Shown piece by piece: positions 12,581 to 22,300 of a stretch of 64,000 bases of DNA. The notes under the pieces were generated by a model. That model was not told the origin of the DNA, made no database searches, and saw only the letters and a list, made by a program, of their open reading frames with translations. The stretch spans positions 10,194,476-10,258,475 of the forward strand of contig NC_047064.1 in the NCBI RefSeq assembly GCF_902459465.1. The letters run 5' to 3'. This DNA is from Asterias rubens (lineage: Eukaryota > Echinodermata > Asteroidea > Forcipulatida > Asteriidae). The translations under genes and the position numbers were made by a program. The stretch's first letter is position 1; every line of letters starts with the position of its first letter.

Positions 12581-13288
12581 TAAGGATTTTAATTAAGAAA
12601 CCTTTGTATTGTATTTCAGGTTGACGTGCATGTACACAGGCCTACATACATCCCATACAAATTTCACCATGGACTCAACAAAGTAAGTTCACTGCCTACA
12701 CAGACACACACAGTCAACAGTTTTTCACATTTTATATTTATTGATGGCAAAATTAAATTTCTGCATGAATACCTGAAGCAGGACATTTCGTACCCAATCA
12801 TTATTACTATTATGTAAGTTGCACAAGGGAGATTTAGCCACTTTTAGTGTATTAGAGTAGCTACTACTCCTAGCTAGAACTATTTCGGTTTCATCCGGCT
12901 ATCGTCTCCCGTAACCTCATAGGTTTATATCTCTCACGCTTTAAACGATGATGGTTCAATGGTTGTTCATTGAATTTTGGAATCAAAAATCTCTCTTTAT
13001 TTTTATTTTAATCTCGCAAAAATTACCGTAGGCTCTAATGTGTCCTTTGATATCTCAATGTCCAAGGGGGCGACCAGAGAACCCACTCGCTCCGCAATCT
13101 CAAAAAATGTTAAAAGTTATAAATTCTTACCGTTATTCAGTCCCCAAATACTCTGTTTTACCACTACACTACAAATGCTGATTGTCCCCGAACTCTGCCG
13201 AACGCATCGCGAAGTCACGACACGTGTCGAGCGTGCGCATATTATTTTTTTCCCAGAACAAACGTGGAGAATTATCTACACACGTTTG

Positions 13289-13453
13289 TCCTAGAATTAA
13301 AAAACACTCGATCCGTGCTTTGCGTACAAAAACATATGGACACGCGTCTGGGAACCAGACGTCTGATTCCTAGACGCGTGTCCATATGTTTTGTACACAA
13401 AACACATGTTTTGTACACAAAACACGGATCAAGTGTTTTTTTTTATTCTAGTG
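13289..13453. mobile_element. Palindromic MITE (imperfect)
   Basis: The left arm CTAGAATTAAAAAACACTCG is complemented by AGTGTTTTTTTTTATTCTAG at the right. The inner arms pair around CATATGGACACGCGTC / GACGCGTGTCCATATG. The right arm has an extra duplication of 'ACACAAAACACATGTTTTGT', making the hairpin asymmetric. Confidence 0.8.
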
Positions 13454-14106
13454 TAAGCGGTAATGTATGTCAACTGAATACTACTTGCATGCACCCCACC
13501 TCCTTTCTGGCAAAACCACCACAGAACCTTCATTTTATGACCCCAAATAAATTTAAATGGTTTTTGTGCGTGGTAATCTGCTCTATCAAGCAGAGTTTTT
13601 TTCATGAAATTTCCGGAATGATGTGTTTTTTTTATCTGGGTCAAAGGTCAAGGTATTGTGTCAAAGTTCATGGTTATTTTTTTACTTATTTTAAGGACTT
13701 TTGATTAGAGTATTTAATTCTGATCCAAATTAGCACAAATTTGTGGAAAACTTGCCTATTATGGTTTATTCCTTTAAATGGGGTGGGGGGTGATCACCCA
13801 CGACGAACTCGTGGAATATGCACCCCCAAAAAAATCTGCATCCCATGTTGACATGGGACGCAGAAGCACTGTCGTGTTTTTCTGTATTCCACTCATGCTT
13901 GTATAATAACTAATAGTGTTATGTAATGTCATGCAGTGGTCTCAAATTGTAGAAAAAAATGTTGCAAAATTGCTTCTCAAAGCACTGATGTGCTGTATTG
14001 TAGCATAAATTAAGTTTTGTCCATTTAGTACTTGAAGTATGAATAAGACATCTGGTTGCTTACAGCAATATTGAGTAACTTTACTTTTTACTTTTATTTA
14101 TTGAAG

Positions 14107-14436
14107 GATGAAGACACCACACATCCTGTGTACATCGAAATGGATGAAAAATCGGCACATGTGTCTACAGAGTTAGTAGTTGCAGAAGGCGAGGTAGTTT
14201 CTGTTGTTGATGATGTAACAACAGCAGTCGCGTGCTACATTTCCTCGTTTTTTGTATTTCACCTGCAGTACATCCCAGAACTAGTGAAGACAATTGCTTT
14301 TTATCAATATGGTGTTCTTAAGATTGACGACCAGACTGGTATTCATAGTTCATATTCTTTGGATTCCGTGACCATTTATTTGCTACCTTTTTTTCTCGAT
14401 GGATTTGACGTCAGGAACCATTTAAAAAGAAAATAA
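14107..14436 (+). CDS. Orphan coding-like segment entering a transposable element
   Basis: After a pyrimidine-poor but possible acceptor (TTTATTGAAG) the frame encodes an acidic stretch and then a hydrophobic helix-like stretch (AVACYISSFFVFHLQYIPEL) with good protein-like composition. This resembles, weakly and from memory, the C-terminal part of uncharacterised SAM-domain-3-like proteins found in many invertebrates; that resemblance was not tested. Residues after about 14339 are read from the terminal inverted repeat of the adjacent 1.6-kb element, and the frame stops at 14434-14436. A possible donor (G|GTATTC) sits exactly at that junction. No convincing upstream exon was found; a small open segment near 12620-12681 has acceptor- and donor-like ends but no recognisable content. 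It may be a retrocopy fragment or an exon of a decayed gene. Confidence 0.35.
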   Translation, partial: DEDTTHPVYIEMDEKSAHVSTELVVAEGEVVSVVDDVTTAVACYISSFFVFHLQYIPELVKTIAFYQYGVLKIDDQTGIHSSYSLDSVTIYLLPFFLDGFDVRNHLKRK

Positions 14437-15953
14437 GCTCCTATGAACCTCTGAAATGTGATAGATACTTTTTTTATTGCGCAATATTCAAAATGGCCGC
14501 CGACGCCATCTTGAAAAACATAAATTGTAATAGCTCTGGCCCCAGATGACCTAGACGGACAAATGAGATGTCCTTTTCCACTATTTCTGGCATGCCAAAT
14601 ACACTGGAATTGTAATTGTAAAGTTTTGGGACCATCTTGACCTCTAAATCCAAGATGGCCGCCGTCGCCATCTTGAAAAAACATACAATATAATAGCTCT
14701 GGCACCATATGACCTAGATGGACAAAAGAGATGTCATTTTCCACTATTTCTGACATGCTTAATACACTGGAATGGAAATTGTAAAGTTTGGGGACCATAT
14801 TAACCTCTAAATCCAAGATGGCCTCCTTCGCCATCTTGAAACATAACTTCCATATTAGCTCTGGCACCAGATGACCTAGACAAGCATAGACTTAAACTAT
14901 CAAATAATATAATAGAGGCATGAATAGGTTTTCATCACTCAGGATGGCCAGTGATATTTTTAGATAATAATCTTATTAAATCTTACCGAATTAAAATGAT
15001 AAAGACAAACATAATGAGAACTCAGTTAAACATTTAGCAACTAGAGGGGGTACTTCAAGCAATCAAAGAAAAAGTAAACATACATAAAAAAACAAGTATT
15101 AATTACACCTAGCTTCTCATACTTAATTAAAAAACAGCTGATAAATCCATCTTGCATTCAGTCAATTTAAATTAAAAGAGGTTGGATGGTCCCTATAAAC
15201 AAAACAAAAACCATAATTGATTTTTCATATGTTAAAAATGAAACCCTAATTGTTCTCTCAGTTTATCTGGTGCCAGAGCTGTCACATTTCATAATTTTCA
15301 AGATGGCGGAGGCGGCCATATTGGATTTTGTGACCACAATGATCCCTAACTCTACAATTACCATTCCAGTGGATTTTGTAATGGCAGAAATAGTGGGAAT
15401 ATACACCTCTTTTTCCCTATCTGGTTTCATATAGGTAGTATAATTTTCAAGATGGCGATGGCGGCCGTCTTGAATTTAGAGGCCACGATAGTCCCCAAAC
15501 CTTACATTCGCCTTTCCAGTGTATTTTGCATGCCAGAAATAGTGGAAAATGACATCTCTTTTTCCCGTCTAGGTCATATGGTGCCAAGCTATTACATGCT
15601 ATGTTTTTCAAGTTGGAGATGTTGGCCATCTTGGATTTAGAGGTCAAGATGGTCCCCAAACCTTACAATTACCATTCCAGTGTTTTTGGCATGCCAGATA
15701 TAGTGGAAAAGGACATATATTTTGTCTGTCTAGCTCATATGGTGCCAGAGCTAGTATTACAAGTTATGTTTTTCAAGATGGCGTCGGCGGCCATTTTGAA
15801 TATTGCGCAATAAAACAAAAGTTCCTATCACATTTCAGAGGTTCATAGGGGCTTATTTTCCTTTTAGATGGTTCCTGAAGTCAAATCCATCGAGAGAAAA
15901 AGGTAGCAAAAAAATGGTCACGGAATCCAAAGATATGACCCTACTATAAATAC
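14339..15953. mobile_element. 1.6-kb long-terminal-inverted-repeat (foldback) element
   Basis: The left arm (about 14339-14880) is the reverse complement of the right arm (about 15245-15953). For example, GGATTCCGTGACCATTT near the left is matched by AAATGGTCACGGAATCC at the right. Within the arms, a ~150-165 bp subunit is repeated: 'AGCTCTGGCnCCAnATGACC', then 'CCACTATTTCTG', then 'CAAGATGGC(n)GCCATCTTG'. No transposase frame is present; the apparent frames on both strands are translations of the subrepeats. Confidence 0.85.
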
Positions 15954-16739
15954 TATTGTTTTACTCATTTCCTAAAAACTATGCCATTTCAAGCAAAACT
16001 ATTTCAAGGGAAGTTTTCTACCATGACCATCTTTGTACCATGTAAGTTTTGTGCAAATCTGTGAGCATTTATATTTTCATTCTTACCAATGTTGTACACA
16101 CCCTTTAACCATATATAAAACAGTACAATTATTTGTCAGTAGTCAAAGTCCACTTGTGAAAGAAAGACATCATCATGGCCAATCTTACATTATTAAACTG
16201 TGTAAGTTTTAACTTTATTTGATACGCTTTCAGTGCAAAATCTGTTAGCACCCCAAAAACGTGTGCAATGAGCATGTAATTCCAATATGGTTCTGTATAC
16301 TAAATTTCCATAATATTGCGTCTAAACTGTGTTAAATTAAACTTTTTAACAAACAAATTCCTCTATGGAATGTACCTCTTAAAGTTATTGTTGGCAGCGA
16401 TTGAAGTTGTGTTCAAGATTTTGCACTGAAAGGGCATACAAAATTACAGGTTTTCACGTAAAGTTAGAGACTTGTGATACTTGTTTACTTTCATAATTGT
16501 TTCACTGTCGATAAATTTGACCTTAAATACCGCTTTATTAAAGTCCTGTCATCACGGTGTGTACTGTAGGTGGGACTAATGGGTTGTTAAAACAACTTTT
16601 TAACTTTGCAAGTTGGGAAAAAAATCTATTGAAGTTTGTTTAATAATGTTAAAAAAAAATTGAGATTCAGTAGTTATTCAGCAGATTGTTCTCAAAGAAA
16701 CTGATGGTTAACAAAGTTGCTTCAGTTGGAGTTGTGTTG
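15954..16739. other. Interval with no recognisable gene
   Basis: No supported coding sequence. 15965-16060 resembles the internal part of the dispersed element at 12430-12510 ('CTCATTTCCTAAAAACTA'). Confidence 0.4.
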
Positions 16740-17045
16740 GATTTGCAATAAATTTACAGTGACTAATTATAACAGAAGTGTGTAAAAGACTAATTATTGG
16801 TGTTGTCAGACTAATTGAAAGACTAAATAGTTGTGCTGCATGACTAATTAATTTTCTTGGATGACTAAATTAATTTCGTGTATTACCAATCTCCAGATCA
16901 ATTAGTCATTTTAAACCATTTTCAAAGACAAACTATAATTTGTCATTTCAGTGTGTATTGACTAATCTTTTGATTGAGTGACCAATTAAAGATTAGTCAA
17001 ATTAAACCATGTAAATGACTATTTTTTTTTTGACAATTGACTAAG
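16740..17045. promoter_or_regulatory. Cluster of GACTAAT / TAATTA motifs
   Basis: About ten occurrences of GACTAAT, GACTAAA or their complement ATTAGTC lie within 300 bp in both orientations with irregular spacing, several extended to TAATTA or TAATTAATT. TAATTA is the classic homeodomain core. It lies about 2.3 kb upstream of the transporter start codon. Enhancer function is inference; decay of a microsatellite-like repeat is the alternative. Confidence 0.3.
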
Positions 17046-17146
17046 TGATGTTTTCAGTGCTTGTTTGGAGTGTTTCTTGATCAGCATGGCTGCCATAAAC
17101 TTGACCTTTGCCTTATAAGAAACTTGTCAATTTTTTTCATGCGTCT

Positions 17147-17330
17147 GGGGTGGATTTCACAAAGGTAGTCCTAACTTAGGACTAGTCCTAAGCAATGCTA
17201 AGAGATAGGACTGGTCCTAAGTTAGGACCAGTAACTTATCCTAACCATGTCCTAACTTAGGACTGGTCCTATCTCTTAGCATTGTCTAGGATCAGTCCTA
17301 TGTTAGGACTACCTTTGTGAAATCCACCCC
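17147..17330. mobile_element. Palindromic MITE, TIR GGGGTGGATTTCACAAAGG
   Basis: A 184-bp hairpin: GGTGGATTTCACAAAGGTAG at the left end and CTACCTTTGTGAAATCCACC at the right end. The inside is built from TAGTCCTAACTTAGGACTAG units and inverted copies of CTAAGAGATAGGAC. Confidence 0.93.
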
Positions 17331-17627
17331 TGATGGGTTAACGCAAACGTTGGTATTCGTACTTGCCTGTGTGTTCAATACTCGGAGCTCCACAGGTTTT
17401 TTTTTTTTCAAACCAGTTTTCACCGCCCACACTTGCTCCTACCAGTTGTTGATGCTCAGCGGTAGAATAACAATAGCGTAAGGGCATCCTAAATGGTTAC
17501 GCAGGCAACCATGACATCATCAAGGGAATAGTCATATCAATCATAAACTATTTCTGTGACGTCAATCTATTGATGAAAATGTAGATTATTTTTACGAATC
17601 TACACTTAACTGTAGATTCGCATACTA

Positions 17628-17892
17628 AGTATAAAACATTGTAAGAAACGGCTCCCTCTGAAGTAACGTAGTTTTCGAGAAAGAACTGATTTTCCACGAA
17701 TTTGATTTCTAGACCTCAGATTTAGATTTTGAGGTTTTGAAATCAAGCATCTTCGTGTGAGAAGGGCCTTTTTTTTCTTCTTTCATTATTATCTCACAAC
17801 TTTCACAGGTTTGTTATTGTACGCATATGTTGAGATACACGAAGTGAGAAGACTGATCTTTGACAATTAGCAATAGTGTCCAGTGTCTGTAA
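17628..17892 (-). mobile_element. 'GGACACT' MITE, truncated
   Basis: Reverse-orientation copy of the dispersed ~370-bp MITE: 'GAAACGGCTCCCTCTGAAGT', 'TTTTCGAGAAAGAA', and 'CAATAGTGTCCAGTGTCT' at the right end. The outer part of the left end is missing. Confidence 0.8.
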
Positions 17893-17979
17893 CTCCGTCT
17901 TCCGAAAAATCAAAAATTACGTCCATGGTCCGAAGTAAGAAGGTCTGAGATCTGAGTACGCCAACTAAAAAAGGGCTTA

Positions 17980-18185
17980 AGGGAGGCCGTCTTTAACTAA
18001 CCCCCATTTTCCGCCGTAAACCGCCGGATCCCGGCGGGTTTTAACTCAGTGAACACTTACAAAAGGATTGCATAATCGTGAATATGCCAGCGCCCAAGAG
18101 GTCATTCTCGGGCTCAATAAAACCCCAGTCCCTTGCCAGGGGGATTAACATCTGAATAAGGGGGTTAGTTAAAGACGGCCTCCCT
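17980..18185. mobile_element. MITE with TIR AGGGAGGCCGTCTTTAAC
   Basis: AGGGAGGCCGTCTTTAACTA at the left is complemented by TAGTTAAAGACGGCCTCCCT at the right. The interior is non-palindromic, with CCGCCGGATCCCGGCGGG as a local hairpin. Confidence 0.9.
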
Positions 18186-18284
18186 AATTTTAGTACTATC
18201 AATGTTTGCGTTGCTTGCACAGATTTTGCCAGTTAGTGAAGCCATAGAGCAAGGACCATGGTGAAGCGTAATCGCGCGGCATAG

Positions 18285-18669
18285 TTAAAGGCAATGGACA
18301 CCCTTGGACATTTTCAAAGACTTGTCTTCTGACTGGTGTATCTCAACATTTGCATAAAATAACAAACCTGTGAAGTTTTTAACTCCATTGGTCTTCAATG
18401 TTGCGAGAGAATAATTGAAGAAAAAACACCCTTGTCGCACAAGTTGTGTGCTTTCAGATGCCTTGAGTTCGAGAGCTCACTGCTGAGGTCTCTTATTCAA
18501 TTCAAATATTTTACTGAGAAATAACGCCTTTCTCAAAAACTGCGTTCACTTCAGAGGGAGCCGTCTCTCACAATGTTTCATACTATCAACAGCTCTCGAT
18601 TGCGTGTTACCAAATACGTTTTTATGCGAACAATTATGTTGAGAATTTACCAAGAGTGTCCTGGCCTTA
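18285..18669 (+). mobile_element. 'GGACACT' MITE, full length
   Basis: Starts TTAAAGGCAATGGACACCC and ends GAGTGTCCTGGCCTTA; internal landmarks 'TGTATCTCAACATTTGCAT' and 'TTCAGAGGGAGCCGTCTCTC' match the family. Confidence 0.85.
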
Positions 18670-19015
18670 CACCACAGAAACTGACCGCGCGTTTCCACTC
18701 CTATTCACTTGTGTAGACAGAGAGAAAGAATAGAGGACAAAACACAGCCTTGGGGCCGGCGGGGCTCCTGTACTTACAAATACAAATAACAATAACAACA
18801 ATAACAATTGCTTATTGTATCTGAAAACGGATTTTGGCTCTCTGTGAATGATTTTTAAATAGAAAACTACTGAACCACAGAGAAATGTGTGGGTATATAC
18901 TTTCATAAGACGTTATTATTTCTTAACAAATTGTTCTCATGATCTTTGACCCAGAACTGAGGGTCAATAAATATTTGTTTGGGACGATTGTCAGTATATG
19001 ATTTACACTGACCAC

Positions 19016-19240
19016 CGGCACCGGTGTGGCGGTTTCAACTTTCCGCCGTGTTCAGTTTTCCGAATGACCAAATACGGTAACATTACGTCATGCGATGCCT
19101 GCACACAGCAAGCAAAAGTAGTCAATTTTTAGTGCTGTATTTAGTCAACCGTGTTACTCTCCGGTAGCTGTCATGGTGGCGTCCACGAGTACAACGAGCG
19201 GCGAACGCGTGGATCATGAGAGAATCACCGGTACATGTTG
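19016..19240. mobile_element. Partial copy of the GTGGCGGTTTC foldback element
   Basis: Matches, in reverse complement, the right half of the element at 45755-46256: GTGGCGGTTTCAACTTTCCG, then 'TACGGTAACATTACGTCATG', then 'AGTGCTGTATTTAGTCAACC', 'TGTTACTCTCCGGTAGCTGT', 'CGAACGCGTGGATC'. The partner arm is absent. It ends about 110 bp before the transporter start codon, so it probably lies in the promoter or 5' UTR. Confidence 0.8.
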
Positions 19241-19352
19241 ACGTTAGTTACAGTATGGTTGTGTAGGATTTTAAACTTTGCATAGTGGAAACACGATTCT
19301 AGATAGGTTTGCGGTAACAGCAGTACGGTTGTGCTTTAGGGCGGTTTATAGT

Positions 19353-22300
19353 ATGTCTTATAAGCCAAATGGAACCTACAGTGAAGGAGGCTGGGGATGG
19401 ACCGTTGTTTTAGGAGGGTTCACTATTATGTTTATTTTCAATGGCACCTTGAAAGCATTTGGAGTTCTTCTAATAACAATAAAGGATGACTTCGACACCG
19501 ATTTGTGGATCATAGGTTCGCTGGGCTTTCTTCATTATGGATTGTTCTTCGTGATGGGTAAGTAAGGAAATATACCTTTTTTGGGGGGGGGGGGGTGTAG
19601 AATTACCATTCCGTACACGCGTATACACTTGGAATTATTTTACTTGATAAAGGTCAACTTGTTTCCTGGTTGTTAGTTTTGTAAATTAAGTTTGAAATTT
19701 TAAGGCAAATGTTTGTATAATTACCGTTTCGTAATCGTGTATACATTGGAAATTACTTTGCTTGGGACGAATGTTATTATTGTTGTCGTAATTTCTAACA
19801 GGGCCCGTGGCCGGAGCAGTAGCTCGTCGTACAGGAAGCCGTTATTTGGTCGTCTTTGGCGGAATGCTGTATGGACTTGGTTTGACACTTGCTTCGACGG
19901 CAAACAGCGTCATTATGTTAGGTGTGTCACTCATTGTGATGGCTGGTACGTCAAAGTCACTTCATGTGTAGGTTTATAATGATTGTAGGCGGAAGCAGAC
20001 TTGAAGGGTAAATCCAATGTTCTCGGTAATGTGCGCATGCTGAGAACGACGTACAATGGCAGTTTACCTGATAAGTCTGCTGCCACCAAGCTTTCAAAAG
20101 TCTCACATTTAATGTTTCCTTTTGAAGGAACACGTTGCCTTGGATCGGTCGAGTTGGTCTTTGAAAACCGTTTTGTGACCGTTTATTATAAAATGCATAT
20201 GGTGTAAAAGTAAAATGTTATTTTATGCTTATGATGGGATACACCAAGTGAGGACACTGGTCTTTTACAATTACCGAACGTGTACCTTCCCTTTAAAGGA
20301 GCGTTCAAAGATTTATGACTTTCAATGTTGTGCAAAATAATGGGCTCACCTGGGTGGACAAATTGCAACAGAAAAAAAATTGTTTATTACTAACATGCAA
20401 AATATTGCGTGGAAGTGATTCATTATCTGTCACCAAAAGTAGGCTCTGTTCTGTGCAAACATTATCTCTTCAAATAATATAGGAGAACACTAACCCGAGT
20501 TTTGTAGTATGTTCAAATTTATTTTTATAGTTGATAATTTTTTTATATTGTTTTTTCTCCATCATTTTTCAGGATTGGGCGCAGGTTGCGTGTATGAAAC
20601 ATGCAGGGTTGAACTGGTTTTCTACTTTCATGATAAATTTCCCTTAGCATATTTGCTTCTCACAATTGGAGGCCCGGTTGGGATGATGGTGTACGGGCCA
20701 TTAACACAAGTTCTTCTGGATACCTACGGCTGGCGAGGAACAATGCTCATTCTTGGCGGGGTTAGTTTCCACGTTGTCATTTGTGGTCTACTATTAAGAC
20801 CTGGCAAACATAGCCTTAAAGATTACAACAAGGTCCCTCTTGATGATGACGAAGTAAAACACCACTGCTTTCATAAGCTCTGGATGATTGCGGGCTTGGA
20901 TGTTTTTCGAAATGTAGAATTTCTGATTTTGTCTTGTGCAAGAATGTTCATCAATATTGGACATGCAGGAGTGATTATCTACATGGTACCAAATGGGCTA
21001 TCTCTGGGGCTGAACACAACTGAGGCGTCGTTTCTGACTTCGGCATGGGGTTTTGGCAGCATCATCGGACTCTCTCTATCAGCTTTTGTCACTCAACGGA
21101 AATTCATCTCAAATCATCTTACTGCGGGCATTTCAGGGTTGATATCTGCCATATGTTTTGCAGCAAGTCCGTTCCTTACCACTGTCACATGTCAGTTTCT
21201 CAATTTGACGCTGTTGAGCGTCGGTACTGAAGGTGTAGCTCAGGTGTTGGCGGTGAATACAAGAAACCTGCCATTTAGTGACGATCAGCAGTTTAACGTC
21301 ATAGGCTGGCAATGTTTCCTGGTTGGTATGTCCTGCACAATTGGTGATATTATAGCAGGTGATTAAACTATGTGGTTTATAACAATCCTATATTACGTAA
21401 ACTAGTATTACCTACTACATAAAATAGTTATCACGACTCAAAATGCAAGCAATATAACAGTTCTGTATAAAAGGTTCTTTATAAAAATAAAAATAAACTA
21501 GACATCAAGTGTTTGTGAACAAACACAGAGCTGTTCCGTTTTTAATTTTCAATGTTCAAGGGGTCTATAATTGAAAAGAAACTGAAGATCGGTTGCATGG
21601 TTCTTGAGATATGGTCCCACTTCCGGTTGACCCGGAAGTAAAGGTCAATTTGGGGTCAAGGTAATACAGGTTCAATCTTTAGAGCTCAAAGGGTCTAAAA
21701 CTGAAAAGAACTTGAACATTGGTTGTGCCGTTCTTGAGATAAGGTCCCACTTCCGGTTGACCTGGAAATAAAGGTCAACATGGGGTCATACCTACCCGAT
21801 GCGATGGTCCAATGCCAAAGGAGCCCATAACTGAAAAAAGTCTGAAAATCGGTTGGGTTGTTTTTGAGATGAGGTCCAACTTCCGGTTGACCCGGAAATA
21901 AAGGTCAACATTTAGTTAATATTTAATGCCTAAATAGTCTATAACTGAAAAAAGTTTGAAAATCGGTTGTGTAGTTCTTGAGAAATGGTCCCACTTCCGG
22001 TTGACCCAAAAGGAGAGGTCAAAATGGGGTCACGGATTTTCCCCAACAAAATTTAATGCCTTAGAAATCTATAACTAAAGAAAAAAATTAAATCGGTTGT
22101 GTAACTCTTCAGATATGGTCCCACTTCCGGTTGACCCGGAAGTAGAGATAAAATCGGGGTCACGGTTACCCGAGGCAATTCTCCTATGCCTAATGAGTCT
22201 AATACTGAAAAAAACTTTGAAATCGGCCGTACACTTCTTGAGATATAGTGCTGCAAAGAAAAACTCATTAAAGTTTCTAATTAGCATAAATTAACATGTG

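Noticed and set aside
13264..13704. 146-codon reading frame
   Set aside because: The frame runs through a palindromic MITE and shows no family resemblance or splice context.
14376..14867. 163-codon minus-strand reading frame
   Set aside because: It is the translation of repeated modules in the foldback element; the same peptide recurs with each module.
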